Shown here one piece after another: positions 35,630 to 44,764 of a DNA stretch of 64,000 bases. The DNA comes from Planctomycetaceae bacterium. Its GTDB lineage: Bacteria; Planctomycetota; Planctomycetia; Pirellulales; PNKZ01. The notes beneath the pieces are model-generated. The model saw only the letters and a program-made list of their open reading frames with translations. It searched no databases and was not told the DNA's origin. Where the stretch lies: NCBI GenBank assembly GCA_016793115.1, contig JAEUIN010000212.1:1-64000 (forward strand), in the 5' to 3' direction. The position numbers and the translations under genes are program-made. Each line of letters begins with the position of its first letter. Within the stretch, counting starts at the first letter, position 1.

Positions 35630-35798
35630 GGCCCGATCCTTGGGACGACGGCTTTTATCCTAGCTTCGTGAGCGCGTGCCGGGCGGCAACATGGCATGAA
35701 GCCGGGCCGGCCCAAGCGACAAATGCTCGCTTCTCGCTCTTCGCCGCGCCCTACGCGGGGAAATCCTGCGACGGCAGAATATCAGTGGTCGGAATACG

Positions 35799-35830
35799 AA
35801 AAAAGCCCAGCGACTCGAAAGTCGCCGGGC
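35799..35830 (-). terminator. Rho-independent terminator for the DksA-type gene
   Basis: On the minus strand an 11-bp stem with one A/C mismatch (35804-35814 with 35819-35829, loop CGAA) is followed by a run of T (plus-strand A at 35799-35804). It lies 44 bp after the stop of the gene at 35874. Confidence 0.85.
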
Positions 35831-35873
35831 TCTTGATCATTCAAATTCGTCCATCGCCGACCAGTCGCATAAC

Positions 35874-36236
35874 CTAGCGGGGCTTTTGCTCCTTCTCGGC
35901 GCACTTCACACACATCGCCACGAACGGCAGGGCTTCCAGTCGGGCCTTCGGAATCTTACCGCCGCAGGCTTCACACTCGCCGTAAGTGCCTTCGTCCATT
36001 CGTTCCAAAGCGTCTTCGATCGCCGACAGCGTTCCTTCTTCCGACTCCATCAACTGGAGCGTGAAGTCCTGCTCGAACGTGTCGCTTCCTAGGTCGGCCA
36101 TGTGGATGGGCATGGACGAATGCTCACCACCCTCGCGCCGGAGCGCATTGTCGGCCAGCTGATGAACTTCCCCACGCAAACGGGACCGCAGAGCCAGCAA
36201 CCGCTCGCGATAGGGCTTCATTTCCACTTTCTTCAT
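35874..36236 (-). CDS. DksA/TraR-type zinc-finger protein
   Basis: 120 aa from ATG 36236, which has GGGGGAG 8 bases upstream; ATG 36260 lacks one. Helical N-terminal part (ERLLALRSRLRGEVHQLADN), then LMESEEGTLSAIEDALERMDEGTYGECEACGGKI and a second pair in CVKC, making a C4 zinc finger. Members bind the secondary channel of RNA polymerase or act as adaptors; the coiled-coil tip Asp residues needed for DksA activity are not obvious (E-S-E-E instead of D-x-x-D). Confidence 0.87.
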   Translation of the reverse strand: MKKVEMKPYRERLLALRSRLRGEVHQLADNALRREGGEHSSMPIHMADLGSDTFEQDFTLQLMESEEGTLSAIEDALERMDEGTYGECEACGGKIPKARLEALPFVAMCVKCAEKEQKPR

Positions 36237-36665
36237 CAGAGCTACTCCCCCTGGATTCACACAGTCCGAGTGCTTTTGGAAAGGCCAAGAATCTCAATTG
36301 TAAATCCGCCCCGCGGGGGTGTCAAACCACGGCGAGGACTAAGACGGGTCGAAAAACCCGCAATTCTCCGGTAAAAACAACGCTTCTCGATCACACAACC
36401 TAGGCGGCTCTACGCCGCTCGCGCCGTCGTGGTTCGACAAATTCCGAGCGGGCCGACGCGCGTTCGCCGGCTAGGCAAAATTCGGCCGTCCGCCCCTCCG
36501 CTGTCGAGCAGGTGGGCCTCGCTTGTCGCTTTCGGGCGACCTGAATAGACTGGCTGGCGACGCCTCGAAACAGCCCTTGCTCGCTTCCGCTCGACATTGG
36601 TCGCGGGGGCCGCTCGGCCATCGGCCTGCGGCGGTGTCAGTTCGGTCTTGAGGGCTTATTTCGCC
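36237..36665. other. Divergent region between the DksA-type gene and thrC
   Basis: 429 bp. It contains the ribosome site and promoter area of the leftward gene, a CCCCGCGGGG palindrome at 36309-36318, and a small GGGT-CGAAAA-ACCC hairpin near 36345. In-frame codons upstream of the chosen thrC start (36597-36665) are counted here as leader. Confidence 0.4.
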
Positions 36666-38093
36666 GTGAGGGAGCCTGCGATCGCCACGACCGACGTCAC
36701 CACCGATCTTGCCTTTCAACGCTGCCTGAACCCCGATTGCGGCTCGACCCACGGCTGCGACGAGGTCCTCACCGAGTGCCCGAAGTGCGGCAGCTTGCTC
36801 GACGTGCAATACGATTGGGACCGGCTCAAGCCTCCCAAGTCGCTCACCTGGTTCGAGCAAAAATGGTCGCGCCGCTTCGAGCCGCTCTCCTTCAGCGGCG
36901 TGTGGCGGTTCCACGAACTCCTCCCGTTCGCCAAGCCGGAGCAGGTCGTCACGATCGGCGAAGGGCAAACCCTGCTCCAGCACGCCCCGGCCGTGGCCAA
37001 GTTCGTCGGCCTGCGGGGCGCGAAACTCTATCTGCAATACGAAGGGATGAACCCTTCGGGCAGCTTCAAAGACAACGGCATGTCGGCCGCCTTCACGCAT
37101 GCCCACAGCATCGGAGCGACGCGAGCCGCCTGCGCATCGACCGGCAACACCAGCGCGTCGCTCGCCGCCTATTGCTCGGTGAGCAAGCTAATGAAGGCGG
37201 TGATCTTCATCGGCTCGGGAAAAATTTCCTACGGCAAGCTCTCGCAAGCGCTCGACTACGGTGCGCTCACCGTGCAAATCGCCGGCGACTTCGACGACGC
37301 CATGCAGCGTGTGCGCGAAGTCTCGAAAGAGCTCGGCATTTATCTCGTCAACAGCGTGAATCCCTTCCGGCTTGAAGGCCAGAAGACGATCATGCTCCGC
37401 GTGCTCGAAGCGCTCCGCTGGCAAACGCCCGATTGGATCGTCGTGCCCGGCGGCAACCTCGGCAACTCCAGCGCCTTCGGCAAGGCGTTCATGGAGCTGA
37501 AGCAACTCGGCCTGATCGATCGCGTGCCGCGGCTCGCCATTATCAACGCCGCCGGCTCCAACACGCTGTATCAGCTCTACGAAAAGCGCGGGCTGCGCTG
37601 GAACGGCGGACGGCCCGACCTCTCGATCGCCGACAACTACATGGCCGAGCTCGACGCCGCAAAGAAGCGGGCGAGCACGATCGCCAGCGCCATCGAAATC
37701 AATCGGCCGGTCAATCTCACGAAGTGCCTCCGCGCGCTCGAGTTCTGCGACGGCGTCGTTCGCGAGACGACCGACCAAGAGATTCTCGACGCCAAGGCAC
37801 AAGTCGGCGCGGGCGGGCTCGGCTGCGAACCGGCCAGCGCGGCGAGCGTCGCCGGAGCGCGGCAGCTCGTGCAAGAAGGCGTCATCGGGCCGGATGAATC
37901 GGTCGTCTGCATTCTCACCGGGCATCAACTCAAAGACCCCGACGCTACGGTCGGCTATCACACGACCGACCAGGAGATGTTCAACAAGATCCTGGGAAGC
38001 CGCGGCGTGAAGCGGGCCGCCTACGCCAACCGCGCGGTCGCCGTGAACAACAACCTCGAAGAAATCGTGCGCGCGATTCAACTTTATTCGTAG
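36666..38093 (+). CDS. thrC: Threonine synthase
   Basis: 475 aa from GTG 36666 (a TTG at 36597 is the alternative). PLP enzyme converting O-phosphohomoserine to threonine. PLP lysine is in [10 protein letters not shown] (about residue 135), phosphate loop in [15 protein letters not shown], and [13 protein letters not shown] matches the substrate loop. The N-terminus has a zinc-ribbon-like set of cysteines (CLNPDC, CPKC), seen in one ThrC subgroup. A 7-bp stem (38092-38098 with 38103-38109) just after the stop is too T-poor to be a clear terminator. Confidence 0.94.
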   Translation: MREPAIATTDVTTDLAFQRCLNPDCGSTHGCDEVLTECPKCGSLLDVQYDWDRLKPPKSLTWFEQKWSRRFEPLSFSGVWRFHELLPFAKPEQVVTIGEGQTLLQHAPAVAKFVGLRGAKLYLQYEGMNPSGSFKDNGMSAAFTHAHSIGATRAACASTGNTSASLAAYCSVSKLMKAVIFIGSGKISYGKLSQALDYGALTVQIAGDFDDAMQRVREVSKELGIYLVNSVNPFRLEGQKTIMLRVLEALRWQTPDWIVVPGGNLGNSSAFGKAFMELKQLGLIDRVPRLAIINAAGSNTLYQLYEKRGLRWNGGRPDLSIADNYMAELDAAKKRASTIASAIEINRPVNLTKCLRALEFCDGVVRETTDQEILDAKAQVGAGGLGCEPASAASVAGARQLVQEGVIGPDESVVCILTGHQLKDPDATVGYHTTDQEMFNKILGSRGVKRAAYANRAVAVNNNLEEIVRAIQLYS

Positions 38094-38434
38094 CGGCCGA
38101 GCGGCCGCTTGTTCGGGGTTCAGCGTCAGCGAAATCCATTTAGCCGCCGGACTCGTTCCGCCGCGACCACTTACGTCGATCGCCGACCCGCGCGCTGCGC
38201 AACAATTCGAGCGATAGTTGCGCACCCCTATTGTCTTACTTAAATGTGCGCATCTATCGACGAAATAGCTGCGCATTTTGCGCACCTTCGATCGACGTAA
38301 GTCTCGAATCATCGCTCGCTTCTTGGGCACTGCGCGCGATTTTCCGCGCCACCCCGCACCGTAGCAAAGAGCAAGAGCTTAATCGAGGAAACTTTTTGGC
38401 CGGCCTCGCCACCCAGTTCGTCCGAACGAATTCC
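38094..38434. other. Convergent intergenic region holding a large palindrome
   Basis: 341 bp between the 3' ends of thrC and the HIRAN gene, so no promoter is expected. The middle is the composite palindrome listed separately. Flanking parts show nothing else I recognise. Confidence 0.5.
38169..38302. repeat. 134-bp composite palindrome (MITE-like or cruciform element)
   Basis: Outer arms 38169-38182 and 38289-38302 are perfect 14-bp inverted repeats (ACTTACGTCGATCG and its complement). Inner 29-bp units 38196-38224 and 38247-38275 are inverted copies of each other with 22 of 29 identical positions; each begins and ends with TGCGCA. Both pairs share the centre 38235.5. A fifth TGCGCA lies at 38279-38284. 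No target-site duplication or T tract is visible. Confidence 0.75.
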
Positions 38435-39004
38435 TTACCCGATCGCGTCGTGGCCGCCGGCTTCCTGTTCCGTAAGCGGGTGCGAGTTACGCACGGCGAT
38501 CTTTCCGTTGCAATGCGGGCATTTCATCGCGCGAGTCGGCGTCGGTGCGAGCGGCTTCTTGCAGCACGGGCATGGGTGGCGGTCGGCGGGGGGTCGGAAG
38601 TCGACGGCGAGGCGCACGCCGAATAGGCCGACGTCTTCCTCGCCCCGGTCCCAGCCTCCTTTGATGAGCGCGTCGCACTTGAGCGGTTCGGGCGAGAGCG
38701 TGCCGTGCTTGATGCGGGCCGTGTAGAGAAAGGCGTCGCGCCGCGAGAGGTAGCCGATCGTCTCGCCGTCGATCTCCACTTTCACGGCATTGGCGTCGTG
38801 CGGATTGCCCGGTTCCGGCGTCAGCACGGCCTGCGTCGCATGGTGCGCGCCGTCTTCCTTACGGCCGCCGCAAATGCGGCGCAAATGACGCTGATAGGCC
38901 GACACGCCGACGACCGGTAGCCGATAACGGGCATCATCGACGACGTTCGCTTCGCTCGCGCCGCCCCGCCGCCTCGAACCGAAGAAGAAATCCCACCAGC
39001 CCAT
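38435..39004 (-). CDS. HIRAN-domain protein with C-terminal zinc ribbon
   Basis: 189 aa from ATG 39004 (MGWWDFFFG); the extension to 39115 is unlikely. Residues about 28-125 read as a HIRAN domain: VVGVSAYQRHLRRI, TPEPGNPHDANAVKVEIDG, IGYLSRRDAFLY. HIRAN domains bind 3' DNA ends in eukaryotic HLTF (family knowledge); bacterial stand-alone versions are uncharacterised. Residues about 145-175 carry CPCC and CPHC pairs, a zinc ribbon. No helicase or nuclease domain is attached. Confidence 0.78.
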   Translation of the reverse strand: MGWWDFFFGSRRRGGASEANVVDDARYRLPVVGVSAYQRHLRRICGGRKEDGAHHATQAVLTPEPGNPHDANAVKVEIDGETIGYLSRRDAFLYTARIKHGTLSPEPLKCDALIKGGWDRGEEDVGLFGVRLAVDFRPPADRHPCPCCKKPLAPTPTRAMKCPHCNGKIAVRNSHPLTEQEAGGHDAIG

Positions 39005-39256
39005 CCCGTCCTCCGTGGTCGACTTGTGCCGCCGGCGACGTTCGTCGCACGGCGATCGGGTATGATCGCACGATGCGCCGCTTGGAGCAACGTGAACGTT
39101 AGGAGAGATTCTCAAGCGAGGCGATTCCGCGTGGGCCCTTGCTCGACTCGCCTAACTCGATGCGACGGACGGCGCGTTGTTCCTTTAACGACACCGAGGC
39201 TGTGAGCGTTTTGAGGCGAGTTGCCGCCGGCATGAAGTGCCGAAGGCCGGAGACTT

Positions 39257-40765
39257 TTACACCGCGCAACCTGCGAAGTTCGGGCTTTCCAGTTCGTCGC
39301 TGAGCCGGTCCAAGGCTTCCATCTGGCGGGCGACGCGCGATTCGAACTCGTTGCGCATCAGCGAAGTTTGCAAGGCCTCGAGCGCTTCACCGCAGATCGT
39401 TTTACCCGCCTCGGCTCGCAACATTTCGAGTACTTTGCCGACCGGCAAGCCGCCTCGATACGGGCGGGCCGCGGTGAGGGCCTCGAACATATCGGCCACG
39501 GTTAGCAAACGGGCCTCGTCGCACAGTTCGGCCGAGGCGATGCCGCGATGATAGCCGCGGCCGTCGAGTCGTTCGTGATGAGCGCCGGCGACGGCCGCCA
39601 GGCCGGCGAACGGAGCGACTTTGGATAAGATACGTTCCGAAAGTTCGGAATGCTTCTGCATCACCGCGGTCTCGTCGTCGGTCAGCTTGCCGGGCTTATC
39701 GAGCACCAAATTGGAGATGCCGAGCTTACCGAGGTCGTGCAACAGGCCGGCGCGACGGAGCAGACGGAGCCGCGACTTGTCGTAGCCGATCGCCTGCCCC
39801 ATTTCGACGGCAATCTCGGCAACGCGCCGCGAGTGGCGGAAGGTGTACGGGCTCTTGGCGTCGACGATCTGAGCGAACACGTCGGCGATCCGATCGAGCA
39901 AAGCGTCGTCGACGACGCGCGACGTGTCGGTCGGTTCCAGCTTCGCGGCCGCCGCGGCCGGAGCCGGCGAGCGCAGTTCGGCGAGAAACGATTCCTCGCC
40001 CGCCAACAACCGCAGTGCGTCGACCAAGTTCGGGTCGAACCACTCGGCACGGCGTGCGCCGATCATTTCGAGCGCCGCCTGCGGGCCAAGTTTCGTGAGA
40101 AACACCTCGAACGTTTGCGCCAAGCCGGCGATGCGGCCGCCAAGCGAAATGGCCGACCCGTGCAAGCCGTGAGGATAGCCGCCGCCGTTCCAGTGTTCGT
40201 CGAGATCGAGTATTACGCGAGCCGCGGCGTCGGAAAAGCCGAGGGCACGGGCGATCGCCGCCCCGCGTTCACAGCGCATCTTCACGAGCCGCTTCGGGCC
40301 GTTGGGACCGTGCAGCATCATCGCGGCCATCTTGAGATAGCGCTCGACGCGCGAACTCTCCGGCGCGACATGCTGCCGCATAAAGTTCCACGTTTCGGCG
40401 GCGCGGGCCCAATTGACCGCTTTCAGATCGTGCTTGATCTTGCGATCGTCGGCGCCGAACAGAAAGGCCGTTTTCGCGGCATTGCTCGAGCAGCCGGCGT
40501 CTTTGAGCAGCAGTCCATAGTAGAGAGCCGAGCGGTCGCCCGCCGGGAGGCCGATCTTCTCGGCGATCCGCATGCCGACGACACAACTGCGGGCCGCATG
40601 GCCGACCGGTTGACCTTCCGTGAGGTCGAGCGCGTAGGTGAGCGGGGCGAGGATCTCGCCCAATGCCGGCCCCGACTTGCTACCCGGTTGCGCAGCGGCC
40701 CGTTGGTCGGGCTTGTTTTCTCGAACAGGCGACGAAATCGGCGACGCTTCAGCGACGGCGGCCAT
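39257..40765 (-). CDS. Tandem HD-GYP-type protein, each half altered
   Basis: 502 aa with two related helical domains. The second (about 295-480) has the metal HD pair (LLHDLGKLGI, 343-344) and HHERLDGRG but GYH at 404-406 instead of GYP. The first (about 45-230) keeps GYP (HWNGGGYPHG, 191-200) but has KD (88-89) instead of HD. HD-GYP enzymes cleave cyclic di-GMP; here the second half may still be active. No receiver or sensor domain. It diverges from dapB. Confidence 0.83.
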   Translation of the reverse strand: MAAVAEASPISSPVRENKPDQRAAAQPGSKSGPALGEILAPLTYALDLTEGQPVGHAARSCVVGMRIAEKIGLPAGDRSALYYGLLLKDAGCSSNAAKTAFLFGADDRKIKHDLKAVNWARAAETWNFMRQHVAPESSRVERYLKMAAMMLHGPNGPKRLVKMRCERGAAIARALGFSDAAARVILDLDEHWNGGGYPHGLHGSAISLGGRIAGLAQTFEVFLTKLGPQAALEMIGARRAEWFDPNLVDALRLLAGEESFLAELRSPAPAAAAAKLEPTDTSRVVDDALLDRIADVFAQIVDAKSPYTFRHSRRVAEIAVEMGQAIGYDKSRLRLLRRAGLLHDLGKLGISNLVLDKPGKLTDDETAVMQKHSELSERILSKVAPFAGLAAVAGAHHERLDGRGYHRGIASAELCDEARLLTVADMFEALTAARPYRGGLPVGKVLEMLRAEAGKTICGEALEALQTSLMRNEFESRVARQMEALDRLSDELESPNFAGCAV

Positions 40766-40982
40766 GCGCTACGGCTCCAGACGTATTTCGAGGGATTCGC
40801 CGTGAAGCCTAGTTCACTTTCAGCCGCGCCGGCGGGAAAACACTCGTCGGAAGTGAGTCGCGCGGCCGCAGAATCGTCGCGATCGATACGGTAGACAGCG
40901 GACCGCAGGCATCCGTAGGATGAGCGGTTCGTCAGGATTCGCCGATTTCCTACCGTCGGAACACCAATAGAGATAGAGACTC

Positions 40983-41780
40983 ATGTCCGTTCGCATTGCC
41001 TTTCATGGAGCCGCCGGCCGGATGGGACAGCGGCTGGTCGCCTTGGCCTCGGCCGATAAGTCGTTCCAGGTGGTCGGAGCGCTCGAAAGCTCGCAGCATC
41101 CGAAGCAAGGCCAAGACGCCGGCGCGCTGGCCGGAGTGGGAGCGATCGGCGTACCGATTTCCACGTCGCTCGCCGGACCTTGCGACGTGGTGATCGATTT
41201 CTCGGTGCCCAAAGCGGTGCCGGGCATCGTGGCCGCGTGCCTCGCAAGCGGTACGCCGCTCGTCGTCGCCACGACCGGGCTCGAAGCCGAGGAGACGGCC
41301 GCGGTGCGCGAGGCGGCGAAGAAGATCGCCGTCCTCTGGTCGCCGAGCATGAGCATGGCGGTGAACTTGGCCATGGACTTGTGCGCGAAGGCCGGCGCGG
41401 CGCTCAAGGATCATCCCACCGGGGCCGACGTCGAGATCATCGAGCGGCATCATCGCTTCAAGGAAGACTCACCGAGCGGCACCGCCTTGAAGTTCGGCCA
41501 GATCATCGCAGCCGAGATGGGGCAAGAGAAGGCGGTGCACGGTCGCGAAGGACGCCCGGGCGCGCGTCCGCACGGCGAAATCGGCTACCACGCCGTGCGC
41601 ACGGGGGACAACCCGGGCGAGCACACGATCGTGTTCGGCCTGCTCGGTGAAACGCTGGAGATCACCGTGAAGGCGACGAACCGCGACTGCTACGCTCAAG
41701 GCGCGCTGGCGGCCGCCAAATTCCTCGTCGGCAAACCGGCGGGGCTGTATTCGATGAAGGATGTTCTGGGGCTGAGCTAG
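40983..41780 (+). CDS. dapB: 4-hydroxy-tetrahydrodipicolinate reductase
   Basis: 265 aa enzyme of the diaminopimelate/lysine pathway. Nucleotide-binding loop FHGAAGRMGQRLVALA at the N-terminus, VDVVIDFS-type strand (CDVVIDFSVP), ATTGLEAEE, the catalytic region EIIERHHRFKEDSPSGTAL, and substrate residues in GEIGYHAVRTGDNPGEH. Length is normal. The stop is followed within 6 bp by an inverted repeat. Confidence 0.95.
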   Translation: MSVRIAFHGAAGRMGQRLVALASADKSFQVVGALESSQHPKQGQDAGALAGVGAIGVPISTSLAGPCDVVIDFSVPKAVPGIVAACLASGTPLVVATTGLEAEETAAVREAAKKIAVLWSPSMSMAVNLAMDLCAKAGAALKDHPTGADVEIIERHHRFKEDSPSGTALKFGQIIAAEMGQEKAVHGREGRPGARPHGEIGYHAVRTGDNPGEHTIVFGLLGETLEITVKATNRDCYAQGALAAAKFLVGKPAGLYSMKDVLGLS

Positions 41781-41785
41781 CCCTC

Positions 41786-41871
41786 AGCAGGCGCTAGGCG
41801 TCAGGCGCCGGGCGCTAGTCGGATCCGACTCTTCTTAACTAGCGCCCGGCGCCCAACGCCTAGCGCCTGCT
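41786..41871. repeat. 34-bp repeat pair in inverted orientation (heptad GGCG units)
   Basis: Arms 41786-41819 and 41838-41871 are reverse complements with two mismatches, around an 18-base loop. Each arm is made of four 7-mers: GGCGCTA, GGCGTCA (or GGCGTTG), GGCGCCG, GGCGCTA, preceded by AGCA and ending GT. The right arm stops 4 bp before the next gene's ATG. Confidence 0.85.
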
Positions 41872-41874
41872 CCA

Positions 41875-42249
41875 ATGGCCAAATGCGACGAAGGTTATCT
41901 TTGCGATGTGTGCGGCGAAGACGTCGCCGAGATCGTCGACAGCGATTTGTATTTGCGCTATGTGATCGGCGAGCTTGATCCCGAGGTGTTGCATACGACG
42001 AAGGAACGGCACATTCGCTGTAATCCGGTCGTGGCGCAGTTCATCGTCGATCCGGAGTTTCAACCGCCGGTCGCAGTCGAAGGGGCTTTCGATAAACGAT
42101 TGCTCGACGAAGAGTATGTGCGTGAGCGGGAACGGCTGGTCACGCGCGGCTGGCGGCGGCTTCGCGAGGTGCTCGACACGGAAGCCGCGATCATCAACTA
42201 CCCGCTGCCGGAAGTGCAGGCCGAGATTCGCCGCAAGGCGGGCCATTAG
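41875..42249 (+). CDS. Small conserved-looking protein with N-terminal CxxC, flanked by repeats
   Basis: 124 aa, soluble. N-terminus MAKCDEGYLCDVCGEDV has three cysteines in a zinc-knuckle-like layout plus Cys49 (HIRCNPV), then charged helical segments (LLDEEYVRERERLVTRGWRRL) and the end NYPLPEVQAEIRRKAGH. I do not recognise the family. The gene is bounded on both sides by copies of the 34-bp repeat, with the left copy overlapping its leader and the right copy starting at the base after the stop. Confidence 0.68.
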   Translation: MAKCDEGYLCDVCGEDVAEIVDSDLYLRYVIGELDPEVLHTTKERHIRCNPVVAQFIVDPEFQPPVAVEGAFDKRLLDEEYVRERERLVTRGWRRLREVLDTEAAIINYPLPEVQAEIRRKAGH

Positions 42250-42283
42250 AGCAGGCGCCGGGCACTAGGCGTCGGGCGCTAGT
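42250..42283 (+). repeat. Third copy of the 34-bp heptad repeat
   Basis: Same AGCA start and GGCGCTA-GT end as the left arm at 41786, with the inner heptads GGCGCCG, GGCACTA, GGCGTCG shuffled. Direct orientation, beginning right after the stop of the 124-aa gene and ending 32 bp before recG. Confidence 0.8.
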
Positions 42284-42315
42284 TGTGAGTTAAAAACCTC
42301 TGTTAAGATGTCGGC

Positions 42316-44430
42316 ATGACGACCGGACCGTCGACTTCCGCCCCCCTCTCGCTCACCACGCCGGTCCAGTTTCTCAAAGGCGTGGGGCCGCAGCGGGCCG
42401 AGCTCTTGGCGAAGCTCGACCTGCACACGGCGGCCGACTGCCTCTTCTATTTCCCACGCGATTACCAAGACCTGACCGATCTGCAATCGGTCGCGGAGCT
42501 TGAGCCGGACAAGCTCGTACGGCTGCGCGGCACGGTCGTCGAGATCGATCAGCGCGGCAATTACACCGGCAAGTCGCGGATCGGCGTGCTCGTGCAATAC
42601 GGCGAAGGAGCCGCGGCCGACTACATACGCTGCCTATGGTTCAACATGCCGCATATGCGGAAGCGGTTCGAACACGGCCAGCAAGTGATCGTGAGCGGGA
42701 AGGCCAAGAAGAACGGCACGCGGTGGGAGTTTTCGCACCCGCGAGTGCAATGGCTCGAAGAACAAGAGCCCGCCGACGTCGATCGCAAGATCTTGCCGGT
42801 CTATGGGCTGACCGAAGGGCTCGGGCAATTGCCGATTCGCCGCGCGGTGCAGACGTGCTTGGAAGGCGCGGCCGGACAACTGGACGAAGTCTTCCCACCG
42901 GATTTTTTGGCGGCGCACAACTTGATGCCGCTGCGCGAAGCGCTGCCGGCGATCCACTTCCCCGCCGATCGCGATCAACTAGAGCGGGCTCGCCGCCGGT
43001 TCGTCTATCAAGAGCTGTTCATTCTGCAACTCGCGCTGGCCGTGCGGCGGCTGAAGCTGCAGGTCGACGGCAGCGCTCCGCAACTGGAGGCGACCGCGAA
43101 GATCGACGCGCGAATTCGCCGCCTGTTGCCGTTTGCTTTGACGGACGGGCAGGAACAGGCGATCAAAGAGATCGCGGCCGATATGGAGCGGCCGTACCCG
43201 ATGAACCGACTGTTGCAGGGAGAAGTCGGCAGCGGCAAGACGATCGTGGCGATGTACGCCGTGCTCACGGCCGTGGCGCACGGGCGGCAAGCGGCGATCA
43301 TGGCGCCGACGGAAATTCTCGCGCGGCAACACGCGCGCACCCTCGGCAAGTTGCTCTCCGAGAGCCGCGTGCGCTGGACGACGCTCGTCGGCGGACTCGG
43401 TACGGCCGAACGCCGCGAGATTCTGCGCCAGATCAAGCAAGGCGAAGTCGACGTCGTGATCGGGACGCACGCCATTCTGCAGGAAGACGTCGAGTTCGCG
43501 AAGCTGGGGCTGGTCGTCGTCGACGAGCAGCATAAATTCGGCGTGCGGCAGCGGGCCAAGCTGCGCCAAGCCGGCCAAGCCCCGCACTCGCTGGTGATGA
43601 CGGCGACGCCGATCCCGCGGAGCGTGACGATGACGATGTTCGGAGATTTGGATGTGTCGACGATTCGCGACGCCCCGCCCGGCCGCATGCCGGTGAAAAC
43701 GTATCTCGCCGACGACGAGCAGCGCGACAAGTGGTGGGCGTTTGTTCGCAAGAAGCTCCGCGAAGGCCGGCAAGGCTACGTGATCGCGCCGCTCGTCGAA
43801 GGGAAAGACGATCCGGACGACGATCGAGCGAGCGTGATGCGGACGTTCGAAGCATTGGCCAACGGCCCGCTGGAGGCGTTTCGACTCGGCCTGCTGCACG
43901 GCCGGATGACGAACGAGGAAAAAGAAGCGGCGATGGCCGAGTTTGCGACCGGTAAGACGCAAATCTTGGTCGCAACGACGGTCGTCGAGGTCGGCGTCGA
44001 TGTGCCGAACGCCGTGATCATGACGATCGAAGGCGGCGAGCGTTTCGGGCTCTCGCAATTGCACCAATTGCGAGGTCGGATCGTGCGCGGCAACCATCCG
44101 GGCTTCTGCACGGTATTTGCCAAGCCGGGTACGCCCGACGGGCTCAAGCGGCTCGAGGCATTCGTCGCTTCGACCGACGGGTTTGAACTCGCGGAAATGG
44201 ACTTCGCGCTCCGCGGCCCGGGCGACCTGCTCGGCACGAAACAACACGGCCTGCCGCCGCTGCGCATTGCGGAACTCGTGCGCGACGCGGCCGTCGTCGA
44301 GGAAGCGCGGGCCGATGCGCTGGCGCTCGTGGGCCAAGACCCGGGGCTCGTGAAGCCCGAACATGACCGACTGCGCAAGCAAATGTTCAAACGCTACGGG
44401 CAGGTGCTGGAGTTGGGCGACGTCGGATAA
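42316..44430 (+). CDS. recG: ATP-dependent DNA helicase RecG
   Basis: 704 aa branch-migration helicase that remodels stalled forks and Holliday junctions. N-terminal helical and wedge (OB) domain (FLKGVGPQRAELLAKL, VRLRGTVVEIDQRG), then helicase motif I QGEVGSGKTIVAMYA, motif II DEQHKFGVRQR, motif III TATPIPRSVTMTMFGDL, motif V VATTVVEVGVDVPNA, and motif VI QLHQLRGRIVRG. Complete length. Confidence 0.97.
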   Translation: MTTGPSTSAPLSLTTPVQFLKGVGPQRAELLAKLDLHTAADCLFYFPRDYQDLTDLQSVAELEPDKLVRLRGTVVEIDQRGNYTGKSRIGVLVQYGEGAAADYIRCLWFNMPHMRKRFEHGQQVIVSGKAKKNGTRWEFSHPRVQWLEEQEPADVDRKILPVYGLTEGLGQLPIRRAVQTCLEGAAGQLDEVFPPDFLAAHNLMPLREALPAIHFPADRDQLERARRRFVYQELFILQLALAVRRLKLQVDGSAPQLEATAKIDARIRRLLPFALTDGQEQAIKEIAADMERPYPMNRLLQGEVGSGKTIVAMYAVLTAVAHGRQAAIMAPTEILARQHARTLGKLLSESRVRWTTLVGGLGTAERREILRQIKQGEVDVVIGTHAILQEDVEFAKLGLVVVDEQHKFGVRQRAKLRQAGQAPHSLVMTATPIPRSVTMTMFGDLDVSTIRDAPPGRMPVKTYLADDEQRDKWWAFVRKKLREGRQGYVIAPLVEGKDDPDDDRASVMRTFEALANGPLEAFRLGLLHGRMTNEEKEAAMAEFATGKTQILVATTVVEVGVDVPNAVIMTIEGGERFGLSQLHQLRGRIVRGNHPGFCTVFAKPGTPDGLKRLEAFVASTDGFELAEMDFALRGPGDLLGTKQHGLPPLRIAELVRDAAVVEEARADALALVGQDPGLVKPEHDRLRKQMFKRYGQVLELGDVG

Positions 44431-44554
44431 GTCGGGAGTGAGAACCGAAAACCGGACGCCGGTGCGCGAGACTCGGAATGAGTCATTCGCAGAAGGAGAT
44501 AGAGATCAAGCCGGCTTCACCTTGTTCGGTGTGCTATTCGTCGGGGCGAGCATC

Positions 44555-44764
44555 ATGTCGGCCTACGATCTCGGCATGTTCTCTTTCTTCGTCTTTATCT
44601 TCTTGAGCATCGGCGCGGCGATCGCGATGGGCCTCTTGTTGGGACCGGAAGTCGGCGACTGGCCGCAGCGCTACGGGGCCTACCAAGCGACGGCAATGGC
44701 CTTTGCCGGTCTCGCCGTGCTTACCGGGGTTCCCATGGTTCTCATACTGCGCGGCGGCAAATAG
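44555..44764 (+). CDS. Small membrane protein
   Basis: 69 aa if it starts at ATG 44555; an earlier in-frame GTG at 44531 would add a hydrophobic stretch. Two or three membrane segments (FFVFIFLSIGAAIAMGLLLG and ATAMAFAGLAVLTGVPMVLI). Function unknown. An AAGGAGA ribosome-like site at 44491 is too far from either start. Confidence 0.5.
   Translation: MSAYDLGMFSFFVFIFLSIGAAIAMGLLLGPEVGDWPQRYGAYQATAMAFAGLAVLTGVPMVLILRGGK

Noticed and set aside
38092..38113. Hairpin after thrC as an intrinsic terminator
   Set aside because: The 7-bp stem is followed by TGTTCGGG, with too few T residues.
38196..38284. Five TGCGCA motifs as a CRISPR-like array
   Set aside because: Spacing is irregular (23, 28, 23, 9) and the units are inverted relative to each other, which fits a palindrome, not a direct-repeat array. 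No cas genes are present.
42979..44382. 467-aa minus-strand open frame inside recG
   Set aside because: Antisense to the RecG helicase motifs; His/Arg-rich shadow.
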